Origin: Solobacterium moorei | GTDB lineage: Bacteria; Bacillota_I; Bacilli_A; Erysipelotrichales; Erysipelotrichaceae | Reading direction: 5' to 3' | Assembly (NCBI RefSeq): GCF_036323475.1 | Contig: NZ_AP028934.1 | Coordinates: forward strand, 1,488,001 to 1,552,000 | DNA length: 64,000 nucleotides | Shown: one piece after another, positions 26,931-35,949 of the stretch | How the letters are laid out: each line of letters opens with the position of its first letter | Position numbering within the stretch: the stretch's first letter is position 1 | The notes under the pieces: model-generated | Database searches by the model: none | The model's input: the letters and a program-made list of their open reading frames with translations, nothing else | What the model was told of the DNA's origin: nothing | Translations under genes and position numbers: made by a program

Positions 26931-27702
26931 AGAACTTGCCATTTTGGTTCTGCCATGTTTCCTTTTCAGCAATTGTTTCCATTACATCCCAATGTTCCGC
27001 AATCTTACCGTTTTCAACTCTAAATAGATCGTAGAAAGAAGTTGGCTTACCAGCAAAAGTTCCTTCAGATACAGCAAGAACATAATTACCCTGTGCAAGT
27101 ACTTGATAAGTTGTATTATAAATCATCTGAATTCCTTGTTTTGCAAGAGTTTCAAGTGCAGCACCCAATCCAGATACACCATCTGCAATTGCAGTATTAT
27201 GCTGAATATATGCATCGCCATTAAAATAGGATAATGTATTTTCTGGTGCCTTATTCTGTAATACATCATAAATGAAATTACTTACAAGTTTACGATTCTC
27301 TTCTGTTTTCTCTAAATCCTCAAGGTTATCATATCCGTCAATCTGTGAGTGTCCTGATGGATTCACAGAAGCCTTTGTAGCAAGATTGTCCCAGTGTTCA
27401 GCAATTTTTCCTTCTTTATCAAAACGGAAAATATCAAACGCCACCTGTTTACCCATACCAGCAAAGTTATACACAGTTTGCAAGAACACCTTATCACCAT
27501 CTTCAAATGCTCTGATATTTTCAACTGTTGTCTTTACTGGTGCAGATGCTAGATATTCTACTGCTTCTACAAATGCACCGGATCCAGTACCATACGCTAG
27601 ATTATGCTGAATATAATCCTCTGCTAATAATTCCTTTGCCTTTTCTGTATTGCCTGTTGTAAATGTGTTGATTAACTCTAATGCCTTTTCGATTTTTGTC
27701 AT
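26929..27702 (-). CDS. Tandem NTF2/SnoaL-like domain protein
   Basis: A 257-residue cytoplasmic protein made of two copies of an NTF2-like fold, about 1-120 and 135-250. Each copy carries AED/GDAYIQHN and F-x-x-G-K then FDIFRF/YDLFRV followed by GKIAEHWD, so the halves arose by duplication. Related SnoaL-like proteins are cyclases, hydrolases or stress proteins. Here the reaction is unknown. The gene has AAAGGAGAA and a strong promoter with two operator copies. It probably forms an Rrf2-controlled stress unit. Confidence 0.8.
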   Translation of the reverse strand: MTKIEKALELINTFTTGNTEKAKELLAEDYIQHNLAYGTGSGAFVEAVEYLASAPVKTTVENIRAFEDGDKVFLQTVYNFAGMGKQVAFDIFRFDKEGKIAEHWDNLATKASVNPSGHSQIDGYDNLEDLEKTEENRKLVSNFIYDVLQNKAPENTLSYFNGDAYIQHNTAIADGVSGLGAALETLAKQGIQMIYNTTYQVLAQGNYVLAVSEGTFAGKPTSFYDLFRVENGKIAEHWDVMETIAEKETWQNQNGKF

Positions 27703-27726
27703 GTTGTTATTCTCCTTTACCTGCTT

Positions 27727-27798
27727 GTTGTAACATTTATCATTACAACTTGTAAAACTACATTAGCATTGCGCAAATGTAATGTCAAGCATTACAAC
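27727..27798 (-). promoter_or_regulatory. Promoter of the NTF2-like gene with Rrf2 operator copies 2 and 3
   Basis: On the minus strand TTGACA (27783-27788), 17 bp, TAATGT (27760-27765) form a promoter. Copy 3 (AATGTAA-N9-TTACAAC, 27776-27798) covers the -35. Copy 2 (GTTGTAA-N9-TTACAAC, perfect, 27727-27749) lies just past the transcription start. This is a typical repression layout. Confidence 0.7.
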
Positions 27799-27894
27799 CA
27801 AATTTTTTGAACGTTAAATCCTTGTATTATAAAGAAAAAACTATGCTCTATCTCTTGCTATATTTGAGATATTACATAGCTAACTTCAAATCAA

Positions 27895-28986
27895 TTACTT
27901 GGTTTCTATTAATTTTTCAATATTGAATACTTTTACTAAAGTCCAAATTAATCCAACTGATAATAAGATATGTCCTAAACCACTCATTCCATTCAACGCT
28001 GACATATTGATGGTATTTCTATTCATGTCTAAAGCTTCAACAATTAGACTCACAATTTCATGAACACCAAGCACAAACATATTTACAACAGTAAACACGA
28101 GTCCTGCCTCCATCACATAAATTGGACGCTTCAACTTCTGTAGTTGTTCATCCGACATATTACCTGTCAAAAGATATAAGAGCAACATACCAATAAAGCC
28201 AAGTGTTAAGACATGTCCATGAATCTTACCTAAATGTGTTGGCTCGTAATATAAATAGAATTTACTGAACTCACGATAGAAAACACCAGTAAGCAATCCC
28301 ATAATTAGGTTTGTAAACGCAAGCCCTAGTAGATTGATTCGCTCAAAAGTACAAATATAATACTTATATCCAAATACAACTATCAATAAATATGCAACTG
28401 TCTTAGGCATCATAAGTGCGCCAACGATTGGATATGTATCACTCCATAATACGACTGGAATATAGAATAGAAAGCTAAGAAGAATCAAAATCCACATATT
28501 AGCCAGTCCTTCTTTCACCCTTTCCTGATATGACCAGTAAATGAGTAAAGCACCCATAATTGCGAAAGGAATATTACGATAAATACCAAACATATAATTT
28601 CCTTCTGCTGTGCCCCAGTTATTCATTGGCATCAGAACTAGAATGATTCGTACTAGCGCTAATGCATAGATTATTAACATTTTATTTTTGTCCATATCAC
28701 CACTTTGTCTACGATAAAAGTAATAATACAGAACATAGAAAACAGTCATAGTGATACTAGTTATAAATTGCCCCCATGACAATACAAAACTATATGTTTC
28801 AAAGCCAAAAGGACTAAGATGTGCAACGATTCTTGGAACTAAGTGGAATGCATCCCCCATGCCTAATAAAATTGCCATGATACCAAATAACTTTGCACCT
28901 TTTGTTTTTTCTAGCAATAGTCTAACGCCTAAACCAATTACAAGTGATAAATATGTCACATCAAATAAACTCTCAAAGATTGCCAT
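27895..28986 (-). CDS. Polytopic membrane protein, DUF2871-like C-terminus
   Basis: Starting at 28986 (GGAG 9 nt upstream; ATG at 28992 is too close to the SD) it has 363 residues and about ten hydrophobic spans. The C-terminal third, with LGKIHGHVLTLGFIGMLLLYL, looks like the DUF2871 family of Firmicute membrane proteins. The conserved HGH could bind a metal or haem. It overlaps the TetR gene by 14 nt, so it is the likely regulated partner. Function unknown. Confidence 0.7.
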   Translation of the reverse strand: MAIFESLFDVTYLSLVIGLGVRLLLEKTKGAKLFGIMAILLGMGDAFHLVPRIVAHLSPFGFETYSFVLSWGQFITSITMTVFYVLYYYFYRRQSGDMDKNKMLIIYALALVRIILVLMPMNNWGTAEGNYMFGIYRNIPFAIMGALLIYWSYQERVKEGLANMWILILLSFLFYIPVVLWSDTYPIVGALMMPKTVAYLLIVVFGYKYYICTFERINLLGLAFTNLIMGLLTGVFYREFSKFYLYYEPTHLGKIHGHVLTLGFIGMLLLYLLTGNMSDEQLQKLKRPIYVMEAGLVFTVVNMFVLGVHEIVSLIVEALDMNRNTINMSALNGMSGLGHILLSVGLIWTLVKVFNIEKLIETK

Positions 28987-29551
28987 TATCATTTACTCCT
29001 TTCATGATCCAATGAATATGCTGGCTAAATTTCTTTTGGAATTCCTGTGAAGACCACTGCTCCTGAAAGTTCCTTTTAATTAGCATGTGTACAACTCCTT
29101 GCAGATAATACATTTTTTCTCTTTCAATTGAGTTTTGATCTGTAAAAATTTGAATTTGATTCTGATACTCTTTTTTCCATCTCACATCCAGATTTTCATC
29201 CCAGTAAAGATATCTATTCTTATAAATAGGATATGCATTCGGGGCAAAGAGAATATCTGAAATTAACTCACTATACTCCAGCAAAGCTATTTCAAGATTA
29301 CCTTTTTTCTCATAAAGTAGCTTCATAAATAACTTATGAATATCCGTCACTTCTACATTCAAAACGGTAAAGTATGCATCTTCAAGATCATCAAAGTATT
29401 GATAGAAGCTCCCTCTTGCAATTCCTAACTCTTCAACAATCTCCTTGACCGTAACCTCTTGAAATGGTTTTTCTTGAAATATCTTTTTTAAAACAATCAA
29501 CACTTTTTCTTTCTTATCAGTTTTCAAGTTTTCAAAAGTATCTTTCGCCAA
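28973..29551 (-). CDS. TetR family transcriptional regulator
   Basis: Best start is TTG at 29551, 8 nt from GGAGG; the ATG at 29557 almost touches the SD. This gives 192 residues. The HTH is FQEVTVKEIVEELGIARGSFYQYFDDLEDAYF (about 30-60), the classic TetR N-terminus, and the rest is an all-helical ligand domain. It is translationally coupled to the membrane protein gene and preceded by a large palindromic operator, so it should repress this two-gene operon in response to an unknown ligand. Confidence 0.87.
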   Translation of the reverse strand: MAKDTFENLKTDKKEKVLIVLKKIFQEKPFQEVTVKEIVEELGIARGSFYQYFDDLEDAYFTVLNVEVTDIHKLFMKLLYEKKGNLEIALLEYSELISDILFAPNAYPIYKNRYLYWDENLDVRWKKEYQNQIQIFTDQNSIEREKMYYLQGVVHMLIKRNFQEQWSSQEFQKKFSQHIHWIMKGVNDNGNL

Positions 29552-29567
29552 ATACATCACCTCCAAA

Positions 29568-29624
29568 AAATGACACTGTGTCACTTCATAAATTAATTAT
29601 GAATGACACAGTGTCATTTGTCAA
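29568..29624 (-). promoter_or_regulatory. TetR promoter with double palindromic operator
   Basis: Two copies of the palindrome TGACACWGTGTCA (29571-29583 and 29604-29616) lie 33 bp apart, and the whole segment 29568-29619 is itself a near-perfect inverted repeat. The minus-strand promoter TTGACA (29619-29624), 17 bp, CATAAT (29596-29601) has one operator in its spacer and one just after the -10. Confidence 0.75.
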
Positions 29625-29710
29625 AATATTTACTCTGATTTAAAGATAAATCATTAAATAATCATTGCTTCCTTCTATATACTTTCCTTTTGCTACTAAA
29701 CGAAAATATC

Positions 29711-30168
29711 TTATAAAACAAAGCGATATATATTTACTTTTCTTTTACCAACTTGATACATATCACTTGTTTCCGGAATATCCGCGATTTCCAAAAGTGT
29801 TCCACCCAGCCTTTCACAAGTTCGCAATGATGCAATGTTATTTGGTTCACATGTAATGATTAAATAGCCTAACTCATGTTCTCTTGCTAACGCAAATAAT
29901 AGTTTACAAGCTTTTGCAGCGTAATGATGCCCTCTAAAATTCTCGTCAATCTGATATCCGATATTGCCTCCAAGATATGTTTTATCATTATGCCCTACTC
30001 TTAAATTACATTCGCCAATTTTCTTACCGTCAAGCAAACAGATATGAAAATGATAAGCAGGAAGCCATTCTTTTCAGGTTGTTCTTCCGTTGTTTGTATT
30101 AGACATAAATAGATCTCTTGATCCTTCAGTTTATGCGCTGTAAAAATATTTTCCACGCTTAATTTCAC
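29711..30168 (-). pseudogene. Frameshifted GNAT N-acetyltransferase
   Basis: The GTG start at 30168 (after GGAGGTG) opens VKLSVENIFTAHKLKDQEIYL and runs to PEK near 30072. A one-base loss then shifts the frame, and the GNAT continues as WLPAYHFHICLLDGKKIGECNLRVG. Motif A is GGNIGYQIDENFRGHHYAAKA and motif B is CEPNNIASLRTCERLGGTLLE, through the stop at 29711. Joined, the product would be about 152 residues. Restoring one base near GAAAAGAATGG heals the frame. It may be a true mutation or a sequence error. Confidence 0.75.
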
Positions 30169-30222
30169 GCACACCTCCATTACATAGACAAACTCGCAAA
30201 ATGCATTGCAATTCAACGAGAA

Positions 30223-30665
30223 TCAAATCTTTCTCTCAGATAAATATTGCTTGATTTCATCCGCATTCAATTTTCTTACTTGTGTATTTGGATATTCCTT
30301 ATATTCTTTCACTGAAAAAATAGGGCTCATTTTTTCACAAGATTTCCCTTTATTCTTTTTTAAGTATAAGTGTAGTTCTTCATCGGTTGCGAAAATTTTA
30401 TAAGAAAGTTTGCCATCTTTATTTTTCAGTTCATAAATGCCGCATGGTTTTTTCATTGTATAATCAGCTGTTCTTAAGTATAATTTTGCAATTTCTAGCG
30501 ACTTAAATGGAAAATTCCATCTCTGTAATAGTCTGTTCGGATCACGTTCAATACAAATGCATCTACCGCAACTGCCACAAATATATTGCGTATGATTCTC
30601 TAAACACTCTAACGGATTTAATAGCGGGTAATTCTACTTTTATCAACATAACATTCAACACACAT
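30223..30665 (-). pseudogene. Frameshifted conserved Cys-rich protein
   Basis: The downstream frame is open from 30633 to the stop at 30223 and reads NYPLLNPLECLENHTQYICG, then SCGRCICIERDPNRLLQRWN, with a CxxCxxC-type cluster. It ends in a basic/acidic tail (VRKLNADEIKQYLSERKI). No start codon exists in that frame. An upstream frame with ATG at 30665 reads MCVECYVDKSRI with another CxxC and would join after one inserted base near 30632. I believe this is a small zinc-ribbon-like conserved hypothetical family. The function is unknown and the start is uncertain. Confidence 0.55.
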
Positions 30666-31223
30666 CTTACAATCACATCCTTTTCGATTCCAATGTATAT
30701 TGAAATTCTCAAAAAACACAATATGCTATTTTGCCAAGCAAATTAATTGCGTGGCTTTCGTAGTTAGAAACTAAGCAAGTGGATCAACTGGGGAGGAGAA
30801 GCAATTGTAATGGTTTTACTTCCTTCAAGCATAGAGCCCTGTTGTATTCCCACTATCTCTGTACCTGTTTCCCATTGACATGGGGCCATGCGAATATACT
30901 TCCATGTTTTATTTCTTGTGTCTCATTTCGTCTTTCATACTTCTGTTCCTCAAGAATAATGTGGGAAAACTTTATACAAATTAATAACAGTAGCATATTT
31001 CACGAGAAAATTTATAGAAAAGAACGTTCTTTTCAACGATTGTATTTCACAAAAATGTTTTTAGATTTTCGCCCTGAAAATACTAAATTGCTATCCCATT
31101 TAGTTTCTATGCAATTGCTCTAACAGTTAATAATCATCTCTTATTCAAACAACTCAGCGAATTATAATTAACCCATAATTATTACCATAGTAAATGATCC
31201 TAATTTCCGAGCTACACTTCAAA
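30666..31223. other. Unassigned stretch with one 18-bp palindrome
   Basis: I find no convincing gene here. The stretch holds a perfect palindrome GAAAAGAACGTTCTTTTC (31017-31034) and a short minus-strand frame with a good ribosome site (TTGAGGAACAGAAGT then MKDEMRHKK). Plus-strand open frames of 79 and 114 codons lack ribosome sites and protein-like composition. It is probably decayed coding DNA. Confidence 0.4.
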
Positions 31224-31634
31224 TCACAACTCCTTTGTATAATAATATCGCTTCCCTGTATATGGATATTCTTTCAATATGAGCACCTCTTTATAACCAT
31301 GCTTTTCATAAAAGTTTGGTGCTTGAAAATTAAACGTATTAACGAATGAATACTTACACCCTCTAGTTTTCGATTCCTTTTCTGCCATTTCTAAAATTTT
31401 TGAACCAAAACCTTGCCCCCTTAAATCATCTCTAACATACAAATATTCAATCTCAAGCCAATTCCCAAAAGTCTCCGCTACCATTCCAGCCATTAAATTA
31501 CCCATTTCATCTTCCGCATAAATGTTGAGAGGTTCACTTTTTGATGGCTCTCTATTAGATCTATTATATGTTCGGATTAAATTTGCCAATTCTTGTGTCT
31601 TTTCAGATTCTATATTTTCTAATTTCAAATTCAT
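31224..31634 (-). CDS. GNAT family N-acetyltransferase
   Basis: Starting at ATG 31634 after GGAGGG, the product has 136 residues. Motif A is IEYLYVRDDLRGQGFGSKILEMAEK (about 63-87), with the R-G-x-G-x-G/A pyrophosphate loop. Motif B is FNFQAPNFYEKHGYKEVLILKEYP, ending in GKRYYYTKEL. This is the small yhbS/YafP-like type often found in Firmicute accessory regions. Substrate unknown. It stands alone between a decayed stretch and the antiporter gene. Confidence 0.82.
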   Translation of the reverse strand: MNLKLENIESEKTQELANLIRTYNRSNREPSKSEPLNIYAEDEMGNLMAGMVAETFGNWLEIEYLYVRDDLRGQGFGSKILEMAEKESKTRGCKYSFVNTFNFQAPNFYEKHGYKEVLILKEYPYTGKRYYYTKEL

Positions 31635-31830
31635 ACTGCCCTCCATTTTTTGAGCTTTTCGCTATTCCAATGTTAAAATTTGCTAAATTGAACTTATCAA
31701 TATAATGAGTATCCCATATACATAGCTATCAGTCTATTCACATTTGCTTCAATAACACTCCATAGGCTCCATAGTCTAGCAGAAAATGTGTTTTGAACAC
31801 CTAGAATATGCCATATCTAGCACATATAAT

Positions 31831-31875
31831 AAATGACTCGTACATCTCCTCTTTGAAGATAGACACAAGTCATTT
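31831..31875 (-). terminator. Probable terminator of the antiporter gene
   Basis: AAATGACTTGT and ACGAGTCATTT pair over ten of eleven positions on the minus strand around a 23-nt loop with its own small stem, followed by an AT-rich, weak T tract. Confidence 0.45.
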
Positions 31876-31876
31876 T

Positions 31877-33457
31877 CTATTTTGTATTCTTCCCTTTAAA
31901 CAGTAATATACGATCTTCCGTTTGGATCAGCGTACTACCTGTCGCTGGTATAATTTCATCATTCCGATTAATTGAAATAATCAACTTATTGTCCGGAAGC
32001 TTCAAGTCACGAATATATTTATGATTCCATGCATGATGTTCTGTCACTGTAAATTCTATGAGATCTTGTCCGTTTGGATCAAAATACTCTTCGCCGCTCC
32101 AAACAATAACATCATTGGGTTTTAGAACAAGACTTCCATTAGGAACTAATGGCTTATCATCACGAATTACCTTTGCAATAATTAAGTGCTTATCTAAAGA
32201 AATATCTTTTATCTGACGATGTGCGAGAATACCACCCTCATCTACTACTGATTTTACAAATGTAATATTCCCTTTTCCAACATAGTAATTAAATGTTCTT
32301 AATACTTCATTACGAGGATCAATCATATGTAACTTTTCTGTTACCCACTTCATAGAGGAGCCTTGTATGAGTGATGATAGTAAGCAGACGCCAAAGACAA
32401 TATGGAAGATATCCACAGGACTTGTTTTATACTGATTTACTACCATAATTGCAAAGGCAATCGCAGCTGCGCCACGAAGTCCTCCCCAAGATACTAACCA
32501 CTTTTGATTGAGCTTCAAATCAAATGGTAACATCAGTCCAAACACTATGATTGGTCTAACAATAAAAATGAGTACAATTGCAATGACAATCGCAAAGAAT
32601 AAGTTCGTCAAGATATGTGCAGGTGTCGCAAGTAATCCCAAAATAAAGAACAACAGGATATTCATAATGTTAGATACACCATCAAAGAAGAATGTCACCT
32701 CTTTCTTTGCGATAAAAACTTGATTTCCTAATATCAATCCAAGAATATATACCGTTAGGTATCCATTACCATTCAACAGTTCACTAATCGAGAAAGATAA
32801 TAGTACAACCGCAATGATAAAGACTGTAATAAATCCACTCTTTTGAAGGTCTGTATACTCCATGAATTTGCGAACAACATAAGCAACGATTACACCAATG
32901 AGAATACCCCAGAATATCTGAAAGAATAACATTATACCGATAGAAATCTGTTCACCTTTGATTAATGCTAAGAAAATACAAGTTAGTGTAAACGCCATCG
33001 GGTCGTTTGATCCACTTTCAAGTTCTAAAAGAGATGCAGTATTGTATTTTAAATTTAGATTCTTTGAAGAAAGAATATTCGATACAGATGCGTAGTCCGT
33101 AGAGCCAATAATTGAACCAATTAAGAAGCTCTCTATCCAGCCAAAGCGTAGAATAAAATGTATCAACGTTCCGGTCAGTAATGACGTAAATATTACTCCT
33201 AATGTTGATAGAATTAATGATTCAATTACGACAGTTCTTCCAGCTTTCCAGTTTGTGCCAAAGCCACCATAGAAGATGATAATTAATAATGCAATCTTCG
33301 AGAAGTTTTCCGCAAATTGGTAATCGTTAAAGTTAAAACCAATTAGACTGCTTACAATACCCAAAGACAAGAACAACATCAAAGAAGGAATCCCTGACTT
33401 CTTCGCTATCTGAACCGCAATCAGAGCAGCCAGTAATATGACTGATATATAAAACAT
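31877..33457 (-). CDS. CPA1-type K+(Na+)/H+ antiporter with C-terminal RCK_C domains (NhaP2/CvrA-like)
   Basis: A 526-residue protein. Twelve or so membrane segments occupy about 1-385 with the ion-path motifs GSIIGSTDYASVSNIL (about 113-128) and LLELESGSNDPMAF (about 143-156). Two TrkA_C-like soluble domains follow (about 400-525; LVPNGSLVLKPNDVIVWSG and PATGSTLIQTEDRILLF). NhaP2/CvrA proteins exchange potassium for protons and aid pH and osmotic balance. The start has AGGAGGTGG. It is intact among decayed neighbours. Confidence 0.9.
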   Translation of the reverse strand: MFYISVILLAALIAVQIAKKSGIPSLMLFLSLGIVSSLIGFNFNDYQFAENFSKIALLIIIFYGGFGTNWKAGRTVVIESLILSTLGVIFTSLLTGTLIHFILRFGWIESFLIGSIIGSTDYASVSNILSSKNLNLKYNTASLLELESGSNDPMAFTLTCIFLALIKGEQISIGIMLFFQIFWGILIGVIVAYVVRKFMEYTDLQKSGFITVFIIAVVLLSFSISELLNGNGYLTVYILGLILGNQVFIAKKEVTFFFDGVSNIMNILLFFILGLLATPAHILTNLFFAIVIAIVLIFIVRPIIVFGLMLPFDLKLNQKWLVSWGGLRGAAAIAFAIMVVNQYKTSPVDIFHIVFGVCLLSSLIQGSSMKWVTEKLHMIDPRNEVLRTFNYYVGKGNITFVKSVVDEGGILAHRQIKDISLDKHLIIAKVIRDDKPLVPNGSLVLKPNDVIVWSGEEYFDPNGQDLIEFTVTEHHAWNHKYIRDLKLPDNKLIISINRNDEIIPATGSTLIQTEDRILLFKGKNTK

Positions 33458-33639
33458 ACGCTATCCACCTCCTATTGTTGTCATTCTATCAAGATTTAGT
33501 ATATCTTTCAAAACAAAGATATATGTGCATGCATGTTTGGATATACTACTATATATAGTAAATGAACTGACTCAATACATCATTAAAACATACACTCAAC
33601 TCACCTGCTATAATTCTAAGTTTGTTAACAATACTATCT

Positions 33640-34125
33640 TTACTTATTATAAATAATCTCCAATATATCCTCTATCGGATTAGATATACCAGAAATTACA
33701 GCATATCTCCTAAGCTTCCATATATTTTTATTTTGATTTCCTAAATATAAATTCCATACTCTTGAAAATTTTTTGGATCTTGATTTTTCCTATCACGGAT
33801 AATATTGCAAATTGTATATTCTATATCATAAACATTAACTGTATTTCCCATCATTATTTCTACATGCATTATACCCATTTAATACCCACGAATCCATCTT
33901 TATCTGATAAACGCTGACTTTCTTTTTAAACTGTTTTTGTAAAAAATATAGTTCATCAAAATCATTAAAAGTTAGATCAAAATATATTCCACGCGATACT
34001 TTCTCAAGTTTTCCTTTACGAATCATATCCGTGAGATACCATGAATCAATATTATGACTTTATACTTCTCAGGCTGTAATGATCCCATTATTTTGTTTAA
34101 TAATATTCATCGAATCAGTATTCAT
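33640..34125 (-). pseudogene. Decayed AbiEi-type antitoxin (type IV abortive-infection system)
   Basis: Reading the minus strand from ATG 34125 gives MNTDSMNIIKQNNGIITA, stop, EV, stop, SHNIDSWYLTDMIRKGKLEK, then VSRGIYFDLTFNDFDELYFL. This is the AbiEi N-terminal winged helix with two in-frame nonsense codons. After a deletion the C-terminal part resumes as VNVYDIEYTICNIIRDRKNQ, the conserved AbiEi core, then shifts frame to NKNIWKLRRYAVISGISNPI and stops at 33640. The partner toxin gene abiEii is absent. The family call rests on these motifs. Confidence 0.72.
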
Positions 34126-34224
34126 ATATATCTTCTTTCTGCGCATTATTATATAATTGAAACCACACAAAAAAAGTAATGATTTTATTAGAGTTGAGGA
34201 AATCAAAAACTCTTTATTTCATAA

Positions 34225-34262
34225 TAAAAGGCTATTGTCAAAAACCGTTATGACATAGCCTA
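34225..34262 (-). terminator. Terminator of the RclA-like gene
   Basis: On the minus strand AGGCTAT-GTCA pairs with TGAC-A-ATAGCCT (11 bp with one bulge) around about 10 nt, then TTTTATT. Confidence 0.7.
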
Positions 34263-34280
34263 GATATCATTGTTACTTAA

Positions 34281-35636
34281 TTAAACCAAAAAATCATTTA
34301 ATGCTTCAGCCATTGTTGGATGTGTGAAAATCTGATTTGCAAGTACTGTATATGGTTGCTTCGCAATCATTGCAGTTACTACGATATTGATTACTTCATG
34401 AGATTCTTCAGCAAATAGTACTGTACCTAAAATCCGGTTTGTATCAGCGTCTACAACCGCCTTATAAATACCTGTTTGATTACCAAGAATCTTAGCCTTA
34501 GGAATTGCAGTAACTGGTAATGTCGCTACCTTAATGTTATATCCAGCCTGACGCGCTTCCTTCTCACTTAACCCAACTCTAGAATATGTTGGATGTAAGA
34601 ATGCCGAGAAAGCAATTGGTTGTCTATCATTTCTTATATAAGCACCATTACCATCTAAATAGCTCTTCACAATACGATAGTCATCTAAAGAGATATACGT
34701 AAACTGTGGTCCACCGTTTACATCACCCATCGCAAAGATATGTGGCTTATTTGTTTGTAGGTGTTCATTCACATTTACAAAACCACGTTCTGAAACCGAA
34801 ACACCAGCATTTTCTAGGTTGAGTTCTTTTGTGTTTGGAGTTCTACCTGTCGCAACAAGTAATACATCAGAAAAAATCTTACCAGTCTCTCCATTTACTT
34901 CATAAGATACAGTCACTGTATTTTCATCTTGTTCTACATGCTTTGTGTCTGCACTAAAGATGAAATCTACACCTAATGACTTATAGGATTCAAATACTGC
35001 ACTTGCTACATCGTTATCTTCTCTAGCAAGTAACTTTTCTGCCTTGTCGATAACTGTAACCTTTGTACCAAACTTCGCATATGTTGCCGCAAATTCTAGG
35101 CCAATGAAACCACTACCTAAAATTGTTAATGTCTTAGGGAAATCCTCGAGATTCATTAAAGTTTCACTTGTGTGAATTCTCTTACCTACTTCTAAACCTT
35201 CTACAGAAGGAATAAATGGCTTAGCACCTGTATTGATAAAGATACGATCTGCAGATACTTCCTCAACTCCGTTTGCTGTTTGGATATTTACTGTATGCTC
35301 ATCCTTGAATGAAGCTAGTCCTTCAATCACTTTGACGTTACTGTTCATCGCAACCTTGTCATAGTTTGCCTTATTGAGTTTTGCAATCAAAGCTTTTTTA
35401 TTGATAACTGCATTCTTATAATATTCTTCGTCGTTTACTTGGCTGTAGCTTCTACGATCAGCTGCAGTTGCTAAAAACTTAGATGGAATACAACCTACAT
35501 TGATACATGTACCTCCATACATATTAGAAGACTTTTCTACTAATATTGTTTTTTCACCTTTATCTCCTAAGTAATTTGCCAGTGTTTTACCAGCCTTACC
35601 AAAACCAATAATAATATTTCCTACTTTCTTATTCAT
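34281..35636 (-). CDS. Pyridine nucleotide-disulfide oxidoreductase, RclA/hypothiocyanous-acid-reductase-like
   Basis: Starting at MNKKVGNIIIGFGKAGKTLA (35636) the protein has 451 residues, matching RclA/MerA-like flavoproteins. The redox pair is C44 and C49 in GGTCINVGCIPSK. The NAD loop is ILGSGFIGLEFAATYAKFG and the FAD loop is IFAMGDVNGGPQFTY. The C-terminal interface has HPT, as expected. Such enzymes detoxify hypochlorite- or hypothiocyanite-derived oxidants. Upstream in-frame starts (TTG 35678, ATG 35666) exist and the only strong SD, AAAGGAG at about 35690, fits none well. An IS110 element begins close upstream and may have altered the 5' region. Confidence 0.88.
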   Translation of the reverse strand: MNKKVGNIIIGFGKAGKTLANYLGDKGEKTILVEKSSNMYGGTCINVGCIPSKFLATAADRRSYSQVNDEEYYKNAVINKKALIAKLNKANYDKVAMNSNVKVIEGLASFKDEHTVNIQTANGVEEVSADRIFINTGAKPFIPSVEGLEVGKRIHTSETLMNLEDFPKTLTILGSGFIGLEFAATYAKFGTKVTVIDKAEKLLAREDNDVASAVFESYKSLGVDFIFSADTKHVEQDENTVTVSYEVNGETGKIFSDVLLVATGRTPNTKELNLENAGVSVSERGFVNVNEHLQTNKPHIFAMGDVNGGPQFTYISLDDYRIVKSYLDGNGAYIRNDRQPIAFSAFLHPTYSRVGLSEKEARQAGYNIKVATLPVTAIPKAKILGNQTGIYKAVVDADTNRILGTVLFAEESHEVINIVVTAMIAKQPYTVLANQIFTHPTMAEALNDFLV

Positions 35637-35701
35637 ATTTAAATGGTATATACAAATTAAGCTCATCCAGCTAAGCAAAATCTGTATACATCTCCTTTCT
35701 T

Positions 35702-35949
35702 GCCCAGATTAGTATCGGTCTGGGAAACCGTGTAGAATTGAGATCGTGAATGCGTACTAGAATCTTATATGTTTGTAGCTTTGACTACGTGAGGTATTAT
35801 CTGACCGCTTCGTTGTATAGAAATTGTTATTAGTTAGATGAGCCCTTCTTTTATTGAAGTGAGTTCCCATTTCGCACCATATTCTTTGATACTTCTGAAA
35901 CGGTGGTACTGGTATTCATCACAGCTTAATTTTGAAAGGAGTCATTTAC
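35702..35949 (+). ncRNA. Candidate IS110 bridge RNA region
   Basis: IS110-group elements transcribe a structured bridge RNA from the non-coding left end upstream of the transposase. Here the segment opens with stem CCCAGA/TCTGGG and contains a GTAG-CTTTGA-CTAC hairpin (35775-35788). It runs without an ORF to the transposase SD AAAGGAG. The first about 63 nt align with the segment at 38739-38803, where the stem changes to CCTGAC/GTCAGG. That covariation supports an RNA hairpin. The guide loops were not resolved by eye. Confidence 0.5.

Noticed and set aside
30507-31123. Plus-strand open frames of 79 and 114 codons
   Set aside because: They lack ribosome binding sites and protein-like composition; the first lies opposite the Cys-rich relic.
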